Source: BP-133 sp040756995 (GTDB taxonomy: Bacteria; Actinomycetota; Acidimicrobiia; IMCC26256; BP-133). From it: a stretch of 64,000 nucleotides of DNA. The stretch spans positions 94,440 to 158,439 of the forward strand of contig JBFLYK010000010.1 in assembly GCA_040756995.1 (NCBI GenBank), read 5' to 3'. The translations under genes were made by a program, and so were the position numbers. The notes under the pieces are model-generated. The model saw nothing but the letters and a program-made list of their open reading frames with translations. It was not told where the DNA came from and searched no databases. Of the stretch, positions 18,206 to 25,783 are shown piece by piece. Position 1 is the stretch's first letter; every line of letters starts with the position of its first letter.

Positions 18206-18712
18206 ATGGCCACCCGCCCCACCCGCAAGATCACCGCCCGCAAGCCCGAGACCCCCTGCCAGGACCACCCGTCCTACGACGCGACGAACTGCCCGCAGTG
18301 CGGAACGGCCGCGAAGATCACCACCCCTGCCACCGCCAAGTCCACCGGGTCGAGGACATCCTCACCCCAGCAGCCCGCCGACAAGGAGCAGGAGAAGGCC
18401 GCGGCCTCCCGCTCCCTCCCCCCTACCGTCGCCGCCTCGTACGAGCTGAAGAAGCAGCTCCACGGCCGCCTCTCGAAGGAGCTGAAGGAGGCCACCGTCA
18501 AGGCCACCGACGAGCAGGCCGAGGAGCGGGTGCTCGCCCTCTTGCGCGAGGACTCCTCCCTCACCCCGGCCGCCATCTCCAACGCCCTGTACTGGTCCGT
18601 CGAGAACGGGGTCCGCCACTCCGTCGGGGCGGCCCAGCTCGAGCGGGCCATCGAGGCCGCGAGGGCGAAGCTCACGAAGCCCGCCCGGACCCGGAGGGCC
18701 ACCGCCCGGTAG
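18206..18712 (+). CDS. Hypothetical zinc-finger-like protein at the left end of the element
   Basis: This is a 168-residue protein of unknown function. The N-terminus is basic, with a short Cys/His cluster (CQDHPSYDATNCPQCG) that could bind zinc. A Ser/Pro/Lys-rich linker follows, then a helical C-terminal half (ELKKQLHGRLSKELKEATVK and onward) with a basic tail. A GGAG at 18197 serves the ATG at 18206. It is the only plus-strand gene at this end, lies just inside attL, and is followed by a strong terminator, so it forms its own unit, typical of accessory cargo. No family is recognised. Confidence 0.6.
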   Translation: MATRPTRKITARKPETPCQDHPSYDATNCPQCGTAAKITTPATAKSTGSRTSSPQQPADKEQEKAAASRSLPPTVAASYELKKQLHGRLSKELKEATVKATDEQAEERVLALLREDSSLTPAAISNALYWSVENGVRHSVGAAQLERAIEAARAKLTKPARTRRATAR

Positions 18713-18748
18713 TTCCGGCACTGCCGCTTCTACTCCCCCAACCTTGAG

Positions 18749-18774
18749 AACCCCTCGGCCTGTGCCGAGGGGTT
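18749..18774. terminator. Hairpin terminator between convergent element genes
   Basis: AACCCCTCGGC, a 4-base loop CTGT and GCCGAGGGGTT form an 11-bp perfect stem. It lies between the plus-strand gene ending at 18712 and the minus-strand gene ending at 18854, so it can serve both directions. Confidence 0.75.
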
Positions 18775-18853
18775 CGTAGTTTCTGGGGGGTGTCCTAACC
18801 CTGCTGCCCTGGCTTCACAGGCTCACGCGGACACACGGAGGGCGTGCGGACTG

Positions 18854-19207
18854 CTACCGGACCGCGTCACGGAGGGTGACGGTCCCGTAGGAGAGGACGG
18901 TCGCCTCCCCGGCATCCGTCCGGCGCAGCGCGTGGCGGTACGTTGACCCCGCCGCGAGGGCCGCGGTGTCGGTACTGTTGAGGGTGACGGTGATGACCCC
19001 CGAGGCGGGGGTGGTGAGGACCAGGCCCGCGCCCGTCGACTTCGTGAGGACGTCCGCGGTGGAGCCGGCCCGCTCCAGCTTCCAGACGAGCGTCCAGCCG
19101 GTGACGTCCTGGGTCCCGCCCGTCGAGGTGGTGACGGTGAAGACGAGATCCTTGTCCTCGCGGAGGAACAGGTCGTCGGCTGCCGAGATGTCGGCTCTAG
19201 TTGCCAT
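18854..19207 (-). CDS. Ig-fold-like phage structural protein (baseplate BppU-N-like)
   Basis: This is a 117-residue all-beta protein starting MATRADISAADDLFLREDKD, with pattern DLVFTVTTSTGGTQDVTGWT, WKLERAG, GVITVTLNSTDTAAL and a YGTVTLRDAVR ending. The layout of N-terminal acidic loop, strand, WxLxW-type strand and GxxxVxLxxxDT strand resembles the N-terminal domain of phage baseplate upper proteins and other virion Ig-like domains. The ATG at 19207 overlaps the end of the preceding gene. It is the last gene of a leftward unit. A receptor- or surface-binding role is inferred from the fold pattern only. Confidence 0.6.
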   Translation of the reverse strand: MATRADISAADDLFLREDKDLVFTVTTSTGGTQDVTGWTLVWKLERAGSTADVLTKSTGAGLVLTTPASGVITVTLNSTDTAALAAGSTYRHALRRTDAGEATVLSYGTVTLRDAVR

Positions 19208-19980
19208 CGTGCGAAGCCTCCAGGGTGATCGAGGCCGACCTCGAGCCGGCCTTCGAGATGGTGGGAGCAGAATCTGCTCCCAGGGTGACCGTCGGGGCGG
19301 AGGAGGCCCCCCAGGGCCACGGCTCCGACCGACGAGGCCGGGGAGTTGTTGGTCCAGGTCCACTCCGCCCCGGTGACGGTCCAGACGAGGTCGTCGTCCC
19401 CCGTCCAGGAGCCGGGGGTCTGGGTCCCGGACTCGGCCTCACCGGCGGCGTCCTCGGGTTCCAGCGTGGCGACGAGGACCCCGTCCACCCGGACCTCGGC
19501 CCGGTACACCCGGTCCGGGGCGTCGGTGTTGTTGAACTTCGAGCCGACCACGAGGTCCGCCGTGGAGTCGAACACCGTCGTGGCCGCCCCCGCGGTGTTG
19601 CCCCCGGCGTCCGTCCAGGTCTCGCCGTCGGTGCTGGTGAAGAACTCCACCAGGCTCGTCGCGAGCGTGAACTGTACTCGGAGCCAGACCGTCTCGGCGT
19701 CAGCCGCGGTGAAGGTGTCACTGATGACCTGGGTGTTGGCCGAGCCGTCCGTTGACCACAGAAAGCGCATGGACTTTGTGTTGAAGGCGATGAACTCCCA
19801 GGCAATCCCCCCATCCTCCTGGTTCAGCAGCTGGATCTGGCCCGTTGCCCCTGCCCAGTCGTCCACTGCCAGCTGGATGCGCACGTCGAGGGAGGTCGTC
19901 GGGTGGAGCGCCGCGAAGTCCGGGGTGGTGACCCGGTTGAGGTCGTTGGAGGTGAGGTTGAGGAAGGTGAGGAGGCTCAT
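19197..19980 (-). CDS. LamG/concanavalin-like lectin-domain protein, coding frame changes at a G6 run
   Basis: This is a beta-sandwich protein of LamG type: TSLDVRIQLAVDDW, IAWEFIAFNTKSMRFLWSTD, ETVWLRVQFTLATSLVEFFT and the ending VYRAEVRVDGVLVATLEPED. It starts at ATG 19980, overlapping the previous stop (ATGA). The first frame runs to about base 19312. After the six-base G run (C6 at 19307-19312 on the plus strand) codon composition and sense move to the +1 frame, ending ITLEASHDGN at a stop just inside the next gene. Read with one base skipped, the product is 260 residues. Programmed frameshifting, a real indel and a homopolymer sequence error are all possible. It probably acts as an adhesin or virion decoration. 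Confidence 0.6.
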
Positions 19981-20465
19981 CCGTCCCCCCAGGTGAAGGA
20001 AGCCGCCCGGGCCAACCCCCGCTCGCGCAGCGCGTCGAGGTGCTTCCCCACCACCTTGTCCACCGCCGAACGCCCCCCGGCCCCCCGGCTGCTGGTGCTG
20101 CCCTGCACCCACCGCGTCTCGCCCCCGCTGACCTTCTCCCGCACCAACCAGCAGGGGTCGAACCCGGGCAGGGCGCTGAAGATCACCCGCTCCTCGAGGG
20201 CGTCGAGGAGGGCGGTCGAGGAGGTGGCGGGGGGGAGGGGGAGGATGCCAGCGAGGGGGTCGGGCGCGTTGGAGGGTGGGAGGATTCGGGGACGCCTCCA
20301 GCCGGGGTCGTCGCACTTCCCGATCCGGTGCCGGTAGACGGTCCGGTGGGGGAGGTTGAACCTCGCCTCGACCGCGGGCTCGTCCGCGGGGCGACGCAGG
20401 ACGGCGTCCACCGCCTCCCGCAACTCGGGGTTCGCGCAGATGCGGCAGCGGGACGGGGCGCTCAC
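19977..20465 (-). CDS. Hypothetical protein with CxxC and helix-turn-helix-like N-terminus
   Basis: This is a 162-residue protein. The N-terminus SRCRICANPELREAVDAVL plus a helix-turn-helix-like segment (VEARFNLPHRTVYRHRIGKC) suggests a small zinc-supported DNA-binding domain, as in phage proteins that choose DNA or fold near terminase. The rest is of no recognised family. It overlaps the gene downstream (ATGA) and the one upstream by 4 bases, so it belongs to the compact leftward operon. Confidence 0.5.
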   Translation of the reverse strand: MSAPSRCRICANPELREAVDAVLRRPADEPAVEARFNLPHRTVYRHRIGKCDDPGWRRPRILPPSNAPDPLAGILPLPPATSSTALLDALEERVIFSALPGFDPCWLVREKVSGGETRWVQGSTSSRGAGGRSAVDKVVGKHLDALRERGLARAASFTWGDG

Positions 20466-20701
20466 TCAGTCTCCAGCTCGAACTGCTGCCCCATCGCGTC
20501 GGGCAGGATCGTCATCGGACCCATGGAGCCGTCTTCGTAAACGTGCCAGTGAACGGTGCCGCTGAAGAGGACGGTGTGGCGGTGCCCCTCGGGGTACGAG
20601 CAGCCGGGGGGGCAGGAATCAGCGGGCGAGGGGAGGGGCGCCTCATCCTTGGGTTTCGAACGCTGTCTGGCTCCATCCCCCCGCCCGCCGAGTGCGCTCA
20701 C
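20462..20701 (-). CDS. Hypothetical small protein
   Basis: This is a 79-residue protein with a low-complexity N-terminal half and a C-terminal part HTVLFSGTVHWHVYEDGSMG followed by an acidic end. It overlaps both neighbours by 4 bases. No family is recognised; the C-terminal part looks like a short beta domain. Confidence 0.5.
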   Translation of the reverse strand: MSALGGRGDGARQRSKPKDEAPLPSPADSCPPGCSYPEGHRHTVLFSGTVHWHVYEDGSMGPMTILPDAMGQQFELETE

Positions 20702-21093
20702 GAAGCCGGCCTGACCATCTCCAGCCCCCTGGCCCAGATCAGCGCCTCCATCATCGGGTCATCCAGGATCACCGGTCGGCGCCAGTAGACCCGGCGGCGT
20801 CCCCCCGCTGGGATGGCCGGGTCGGCGACGGTCCCGCGGAGCGTCACGTGCGCGGCCCAGGTGCGGCGGTCGAGGGAGAGCACGAGGGGGGTGTTGGTCT
20901 CCACCTCCACCGCGAACAGCGCCTCGTCCCCGGGATTCCGAAGGTAGACCTCGACGGTGGCAGGGAGGAGCGTGATGCGGTCGTCCGGCGCGCGGACGGT
21001 CATCTTGCCGTCAGCGTCCACCTCCACTGGCGGGAACAGCGAGCCGGTGAGGGGGTTGCCGTCGGGGTCCTCGAGGACCAGGGATGCCGCCAC
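20698..21093 (-). CDS. Hypothetical beta-rich protein
   Basis: This is a 131-residue protein starting MAASLVLEDPDGNPLTGS, with strands such as TVEVYLRNPGDEALFAVEVE and AAHVTLRGTVADP. Its spacing resembles small virion or Ig-like domains, but no family is recognised. It lies directly after the stop of the 219-residue gene and overlaps the next gene by 4 bases. Confidence 0.5.
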   Translation of the reverse strand: MAASLVLEDPDGNPLTGSLFPPVEVDADGKMTVRAPDDRITLLPATVEVYLRNPGDEALFAVEVETNTPLVLSLDRRTWAAHVTLRGTVADPAIPAGGRRRVYWRRPVILDDPMMEALIWARGLEMVRPAS

Positions 21094-21753
21094 CTACGAC
21101 ACCTCGAGCCAGGTGCCGCTGCTGGCCTGCCGCAGGTCGGCCAGGGTGATCTCCGGGTCGTCGCAGCGAGCGAGCAGGTCCTCGTCCGCGGGGAGAATTC
21201 CAAGGGCGACCAGCGCCATGGTGTTGGCACGCTGGCAGTCATCTGGGGTGAACCCGCTGGACTTGAGGATGTCCATCACGTGTTGCTTGGCGTAGACGTC
21301 AGGGCGATCCTTCAAGTAGGCGTGCTGGTCCTCACCGCTCTTGACCACCGGCTTGAGCTTGCCCAGGTGCGCTTCGCAGATGAGCTGAGCCGCCTCCTTC
21401 AGAACGGCCGGCTGGTTGGACTTGAACAGTCGCCTCGTACTCACTGCGGCTCGAAATTCCTTGACCACCTCCTCAGCTCGCTCGACCCGCCCGCGCTTGA
21501 GGCCCGCTTCTGGGGAAATTTCAAGCGCGCGAAGCAGCGACTGCTCCCGGGTGAGACCCGGCTGCGACTTGCGAATCTCAGCCGCCAGGGAGGTCAGCTC
21601 GTCAGGCGCGTGGATGTACGCCACCGGGGCCGGCTCCTCGTCCGCCTTCGCGGTGGGGATGACCTCGCTGTGGTCACCCCGGATGCGGGCCTCCCAGCGC
21701 TCCTGGAGGGAGGGGTTCGACTTCAGGACCTTGTCCCAGTCCTCGTTCGCCAT
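21094..21753 (-). CDS. Hypothetical helical protein, 219 residues
   Basis: This is a mostly helical, charged protein: MANEDWDKVLKSNPSLQERW, SLAAEIRKSQPGLTREQSLL, and a C-terminal part with DVYAKQHVMDILKSSGFTPD. Phage scaffolding or head-associated proteins are often of this kind, but no motif proves it. The segment VEEVVKEFRAAV-like suggests a coiled coil near residue 110. It is part of the leftward operon and lies 2 bases from the preceding stop. Confidence 0.5.
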   Translation of the reverse strand: MANEDWDKVLKSNPSLQERWEARIRGDHSEVIPTAKADEEPAPVAYIHAPDELTSLAAEIRKSQPGLTREQSLLRALEISPEAGLKRGRVERAEEVVKEFRAAVSTRRLFKSNQPAVLKEAAQLICEAHLGKLKPVVKSGEDQHAYLKDRPDVYAKQHVMDILKSSGFTPDDCQRANTMALVALGILPADEDLLARCDDPEITLADLRQASSGTWLEVS

Positions 21754-21755
21754 GG

Positions 21756-21965
21756 CTACGCCACCGCCAGCGCGTCGACCTCAGCCTGGGAGAGGGTGGG
21801 GATGCCCTGCGCGTCGTAGGAGTCAATCAGGGCGCGCAGGTCCAGGCGGCTCTGGGTGCCCGGGGTGGAGCTGGCGTAGCGGTTGATCAGGTCCCGCTTC
21901 GCGCGGCACTTGGACGCCTCCTCAGCCGTAACCTTCCCATCGGTGAATCGCTGGCGGTTGCTCAC
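21756..21965 (-). CDS. Hypothetical small helical protein
   Basis: This is a 69-residue protein, MSNRQRFTDGKVTAEEASKC to TLSQAEVDALAVA. The GTG start at 21965 overlaps the upstream stop (GTGA). A longer open frame to 22430 is a shadow of the upstream gene. No family is recognised. Confidence 0.5.
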   Translation of the reverse strand: MSNRQRFTDGKVTAEEASKCRAKRDLINRYASSTPGTQSRLDLRALIDSYDAQGIPTLSQAEVDALAVA

Positions 21966-22399
21966 GATGCCTCCTCGGCTTCGAGGCCGTCGCGCGGCTC
22001 GCGTTCTGGGTACAAGCTGCCGGTGAAACTGACTGTGCCCAGCCGGGCCTCCAACTCCGCAACCCGCGCCAGAAGTCCCTTGCAGAACTCCTCCAAGCGA
22101 TCCAGTCGCATGGTGTGGACGGTGATGTCGTCGGCGTAGTGCCCCAGACGCACGAACGGACTTGACTGTTGAGCTGCCGCTTCTCGGGCTGCGGCCTCCC
22201 GCTCCAGGCGGGCCTGCTCGCCCCGCTCCTTGATGGCGCGGGCCTCGGCAACGTCGTCCTCGGTGAGGGTGGCGCCGAACAGGTTGGCTGCCACCTTCGT
22301 CCGGGAGTTGCCCGCCTCTCGCTGACGACGCCTCCACCGCTCTGCTTGAAGCGACTGGTCGTCGTCGGCATACAGGGGGGTGGTTTCGGTCTGGCTCAT
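21962..22399 (-). CDS. Hypothetical coiled-coil protein
   Basis: This is a 145-residue protein rich in Ala, Glu and Arg, with a central helix (DDVAEARAIKERGEQARLER) and a later heptad-like part (MRLDRLEEFCKGLLARVAEL). It probably forms a coiled-coil oligomer. The ATG at 22399 follows AGGAG by a few bases (plus strand CTCCT at 22405-22409). No family is recognised. Confidence 0.5.
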   Translation of the reverse strand: MSQTETTPLYADDDQSLQAERWRRRQREAGNSRTKVAANLFGATLTEDDVAEARAIKERGEQARLEREAAAREAAAQQSSPFVRLGHYADDITVHTMRLDRLEEFCKGLLARVAELEARLGTVSFTGSLYPEREPRDGLEAEEAS

Positions 22400-22468
22400 T
22401 CAGTACTCCTCCATGCACTCGGGATGCCAATGCAGATGCTCAGTGACCAGGGCTTTTCGCGAGGCCAC
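22400..22468 (-). CDS. Possible very small gene (22 codons or longer)
   Basis: A short frame ends with TGA directly before the ATG of the next gene. From the GTG at 22468 it reads MASRKALVTEHLHWHPECME plus two residues. The frame remains open and GC3-rich back to about 22535, so the true start may be a rare codon further upstream. The His/Cys cluster is notable. It fills the only gap in the operon, but evidence is limited to frame, position and composition. Confidence 0.3.
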   Translation of the reverse strand: MASRKALVTEHLHWHPECMEEY

Positions 22469-22529
22469 CGCCGGGAGTAGGACCGGCGGTGGCGCTCGCT
22501 TTCCGCCCAGGGCCAGGCGAATCAGGGGG

Positions 22530-22694
22530 TCACAGCGCCCGCTCCAGGTGCCACGCCGTCTCGGCGTCGCGGACCCGGGCCAGGGCCTCGCGCAGGATGG
22601 TGGGGAGGGTGGTCCCCTCCTGGCTGAGCTGAAGCTCGTGCTCGAGGACGGCCACCCGCAGCTCCAGGAGGGCGACGATCAGGTAGTCGGGCAT
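22530..22694 (-). CDS. Hypothetical small helical protein
   Basis: This is a 54-residue protein starting MPDYLIVALLELRVAVLEHE, a leucine-rich amphipathic helix. The ATG overlaps the previous stop (ATGA). The longer upstream frame is a shadow of the neighbour. No family is recognised. Confidence 0.45.
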   Translation of the reverse strand: MPDYLIVALLELRVAVLEHELQLSQEGTTLPTILREALARVRDAETAWHLERAL

Positions 22695-22939
22695 CACGCT
22701 GAAGCCTCCGCGTCGTCGTCGAGGAACACGCCGGGGTTGGGGTGGTCGCGGCTGAGGTCCGTGAGGGCGAGGACCGCGGTTTCGAGGGCCTCGATCCGGG
22801 TGAGGGCCTCCTCGACCGCGAGGCTCAGGCTGAGGACCTGGCGGTCGCGGCTGAGGCCCGAGTGCACGAGACACAGAACGGTCCGGTCACCGGAGCGGAC
22901 GCAGAGGCAGGTCGGGAAGTGCTCGTCGAGGGTGCTCAC
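22694..22939 (-). CDS. Hypothetical small protein
   Basis: This is an 81-residue protein, MSTLDEHFPTCLCVRSGDRT then a leucine-rich helix (LSLSLAVEEALTRIEALETA) and an acidic tail. The GTG start at 22939 overlaps the stop of the helix-turn-helix gene (GTGA), so translation is coupled. Two Cys in TCLCV and a third in VLCLVH could bind metal. No family is recognised. Confidence 0.45.
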   Translation of the reverse strand: MSTLDEHFPTCLCVRSGDRTVLCLVHSGLSRDRQVLSLSLAVEEALTRIEALETAVLALTDLSRDHPNPGVFLDDDAEASA

Positions 22940-23169
22940 GCGACCTTCTCCTCCGACAGCTCCTGGATGACCGTGAAGAGCGCGCGCTTGGTGCCTGCCT
23001 TCGGGTGGCGGGCACCGGTGCGCCAGGCCCGGACGGCCCGCGGGGTGACCCCCATCTCCCGGGCGATGTCCTGGTCCCGCACCCCGCACTCCCGGGCGAG
23101 GCGCAGCATCCACGCGGTTCGCTGGTCCTCGGGGGGGATGGGGTCGAGGATGGTGGTCCTTTGTTCCAC
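22936..23169 (-). CDS. Small helix-turn-helix regulator
   Basis: This is a 77-residue DNA-binding protein. The helix-turn-helix is VRDQDIAREMGVTPRAVRAW, of the XRE/Cro or sigma-like kind. It is the first gene of the leftward operon and faces the two small plus-strand genes at 23364, so the 195-base gap between them is a divergent control region. It is a likely regulator of the downstream genes; which operator it binds is unknown. Confidence 0.6.
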   Translation of the reverse strand: MEQRTTILDPIPPEDQRTAWMLRLARECGVRDQDIAREMGVTPRAVRAWRTGARHPKAGTKRALFTVIQELSEEKVA

Positions 23170-23363
23170 CTCTCGATCCTACCCTGTTCCATCGCTCAAA
23201 CCGATGGCTGTCAGCAGTTTGCACGATGGCTGGCGGGGGATGATACCACCAGCCAGGGGGCGGCCCGCGCGCTCTTCGCGAACTCGCGACTCCTGACCGG
23301 GCTGCGCCGCAGGTGTGTTGTCATCGCTCCTGCACCACCAACCGACCAAGGAGGAAAACCAAG

Positions 23364-23489
23364 GTGGAAGCGATGATCGACCTTCTGAGACAGGCCCTCG
23401 AGATCGCCAAGGAGAACAGCAGACTCATCGAGGAGAACAGCCAACACCTCCGGGAGTTGGCCGCCGAGCTTGAGGAGGTGGCGGGGTGA
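23364..23489 (+). CDS. Very small leucine-zipper-like protein
   Basis: This is a 41-residue protein (GTG at 23364; ATG at 23373 also possible) preceded by AAGGAGG at 23348-23354. The sequence MIDLLRQALEIAKENSRLIE continues with a second IEENSQHL repeat, a clear heptad pattern. It overlaps the next gene by 4 bases (GTGA). It is probably a coiled-coil oligomer or anti-regulator. No family is recognised. Confidence 0.5.
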   Translation: MEAMIDLLRQALEIAKENSRLIEENSQHLRELAAELEEVAG

Positions 23490-23680
23490 CCCGCCACCAA
23501 CCCACCGTCGACGCCGCCACCGAGGCCCGCCTGTCGGGCATCCTCGGGGCCATCGAGGCCATCGAGGGCCTGGACTTCCTCACCCTCGACGCCAACGAGA
23601 TTGCCGACATCCTGAACTACGAGGAGCTGATGCTGTCGGACGTGGAGAAGTCCATCCTGCTGGAGTGGCTCAGCACCTAG
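23486..23680 (+). CDS. Hypothetical small acidic protein
   Basis: This is a 64-residue acidic protein, with FLTLDANEIADILNYEELML in its centre. The GTG start overlaps the previous stop, so the pair is co-translated. It is the second and last gene of the rightward mini-operon and ends before the terminator at 23703. No family is recognised. Confidence 0.5.
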   Translation: MTRHQPTVDAATEARLSGILGAIEAIEGLDFLTLDANEIADILNYEELMLSDVEKSILLEWLST

Positions 23681-23702
23681 AGTGCAGCGCAGCGCAGCGG
23701 GA

Positions 23703-23727
23703 GACCCCGGGCTGCGGTCCGGGGTTC
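23703..23727. terminator. Hairpin between convergent genes
   Basis: ACCCCGG and CCGGGGT pair around CTGCGGT-type loop bases, followed by TTCTTCC. It lies between the rightward mini-operon (ends 23680) and the end of terL (23738). Confidence 0.55.
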
Positions 23728-23737
23728 TTCCGCGGGG

Positions 23738-25268
23738 TCAGAGCCGCCAGGGCGAGGAGGAGCGGGTGAGACCGAGGTTGACCTCGAGGTCGTCGGCCAC
23801 GTCCCCGACCGTCCGGAGCCGAACGCAGTCGGGGTGGGCGCACTCTCGCATCGGGTGCAGCTCGCTCTTCCAGCAGCGCCGGTCCGTCCGGGGAGTCGGC
23901 TCGGGGCGCCACCACAGGCGGGGCGGGCGGCGGCCGGACGCCACGTCCAGAACCCGCCCGAACCTCGACGCCGCGGTGGTTCCGCCCGGCGAGGAACCAG
24001 CCGCAGAACGACAGTGCCATCGCCAGGTCGTCGTGGCCGCGGTTCTCGGGGACGCTGATCTTGTCACCGGCATCGGTTGAGGTGACCTCCAAGTTCCCGA
24101 GCTGCCGGAGGAGCTGGGTGAAGCGGCGGTCAACCACCAGGAGGCCGTCCCGCATCAGTCGCTCGAGGAAGCCGAAGCCCACCACCTTCGTCTGCTGCGT
24201 CGTCGTCAGCAGCTGGCAGGTCGTCGGGAGGCGGAGGTCCGCGACGCGCTCCGCGAGCTGGTCCGCGGGGGTCCCCCCGACGCCGTTCTCCTCCGGGATG
24301 ACCGTCCGGATGGTGCGGGATCGACACAGCTCCAGGACGACGGGGAGAAACAGGTGCGGCTTGCACTGGCGCTCCTCCGCCAGGGTGACGGCGTACCGGC
24401 CGTCGGGGGTGGGGAGGCGGCTGACCCCGACGAGCGCGCAGGAGTCGTAGGACCGCCCCCAGTCCACGCCCGCCACCGCGACGGGGAGGGCGAGGGCCTC
24501 CTCCGGGAGGTCCGCGGTCGCGGACTCGAGCAGCTCCGCCGGGAACAGGCTCCCGGCGTCCTCGACCCACTCCGCCAGGACCTCCTGCCGGTACTCCCGG
24601 TCGGTGCTGGTGGCCCGGAAGACGCGCAGGACCTCCTCGTCCACCAGCGGCGAGACCGTCGAGGGCCAGTGAAAGGAGGCGACGCCCAGGTCGTTGCCGG
24701 GCTTGAGGCCCGCCCGGTAGAGGGTGGCGAACCAGCGGTCGAGGCGGCCGTAGGGGGTGGAGGTCATCAGCAGCTGGGAGCCCGGGTTGGCCGTGATGAC
24801 CCACTTCGCCGCCGAGAGCACGTCCTCGTCCACGAACGCCGCCTCGTCCACGATCAGCAGGTCCGCGCCGTGACCCCGCACCTGCTTCTGACTGGCGGGA
24901 ACGGACCGGATCGTCGACCCGTTCTTGAACCGGATCACGTGCGTGGTCACGTCGTCGACCAGCTCCTCGACGATCGGGATGCTCACCAGGTCGGAGCACG
25001 TCTGGAGCAGCTCGCGGGCGGCGTCGTCCCCCGCCGAGACGATCAGCACCTTGAAGCCGGGGGTGGTGAGGCAGGAGTGGATCGCCTTGGTGGCCACCGC
25101 CCGGGACTTGCCGGCCCGCCGCCCCGAGCACGCGCAGACGAAGCGCGCCGGGCACCGCACCAGCTCGACCTGGTGGGGCCACAGTGGTTCCCGCAGCAGC
25201 TCGCGGGCGAACACCTCGACGTCCGCCTTCGCCGCCTCCACCAGGCGCCTGAAGTCCTCCGCGTTCAC
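23738..25268 (-). CDS. terL: Phage terminase large subunit; reading frame shifts near the C-terminus
   Basis: This is the ATP-driven DNA packaging motor and nuclease. The ATPase has Walker A SGRRAGKS (about residues 48-55), Walker B LLIVDEAAF (Asp-Glu 141-142) and coupling motif LLMTSTPYG. The RNase H-like nuclease shows VAGVDWGRSYDS (Asp about 269), PEENGVGG and GHDDLAMALSF. All catalytic residues are present. The GTG at 25268 overlaps the terS stop (GTGA). After about base 23960 GC3 and amino-acid sense switch to the +1 frame, which ends at 23738; the original frame runs on to 23670 with poor codon usage. With one base skipped the protein has 509 residues. The last 60 residues could instead be a separate small gene beginning near GTG 23943. 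Confidence 0.85.
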
Positions 25269-25783
25269 GGCTGCTCCTCCTCCTCCCGGGCCCGGGTCGA
25301 GGCCGGGGTGCTGTTCCAGATCGCCTCGACGTTGAGGGCCATCTGGGTGACGTTCCGCCCGAGCTTCGAGCGCGAGAGGGGCGTCAGCCCCAGCTCCTTG
25401 GCCTCGGCCAGGGCGCGGTTCTGCCACCGGTGCTGCTCTGACCTGGCCCAACCCGTCGGCTGGGGGTCGAAGTCGGGGTCGTCGAGGTTCTCGTTCTTGG
25501 ACACCCACCGCCCGTAGAGGAACGCCTTGGCCTCCGCCACGGCCCAGCGGTGGAGCGTGGCCTGGTACTGCGGCTGCTGCAGGTACGCCTCAGCCTGCAC
25601 GGCCTCCTCGATGAACTGCTGTGCCAGGGGCTCGTAGACCCGGGGACTCTTCGCGCCGTACTTGAGGCTGAGCGTGTGCCCGGGCTTCAGCGGCTGGGGG
25701 TTCCACCAGTCCGGGTACACCCGCTCGCTCGACGGGGTGGCCGGGTCGAAGGCGCGCTGGTTCGTGGAGGGGGTGCCTGCCAT
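25265..25783 (-). CDS. terS: Phage terminase small subunit (P27-like)
   Basis: This is a 172-residue DNA-recognition subunit of the packaging terminase, placed by position directly before terL and by a P27-like pattern: LAQQFIEEAVQAEAYLQQPQ, then HRWAVAEAKAFLYGRWVS and, near the end, ELGLTPLSRSKLGRNV. Such proteins form rings that bind pac or cos DNA. The stop overlaps the terL start, and its own start overlaps the stop of the serine recombinase, so recombinase, terS and terL form one coupled unit. Confidence 0.75.
   Translation of the reverse strand: MAGTPSTNQRAFDPATPSSERVYPDWWNPQPLKPGHTLSLKYGAKSPRVYEPLAQQFIEEAVQAEAYLQQPQYQATLHRWAVAEAKAFLYGRWVSKNENLDDPDFDPQPTGWARSEQHRWQNRALAEAKELGLTPLSRSKLGRNVTQMALNVEAIWNSTPASTRAREEEEQP

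Noticed and set aside
18823..20316. Single 497-codon frame covering the lectin-like and Ig-like genes
   Set aside because: Its first 110 and last 160 codons are shadows of neighbours; the true start is ATG 19980 and the true end lies in another frame.
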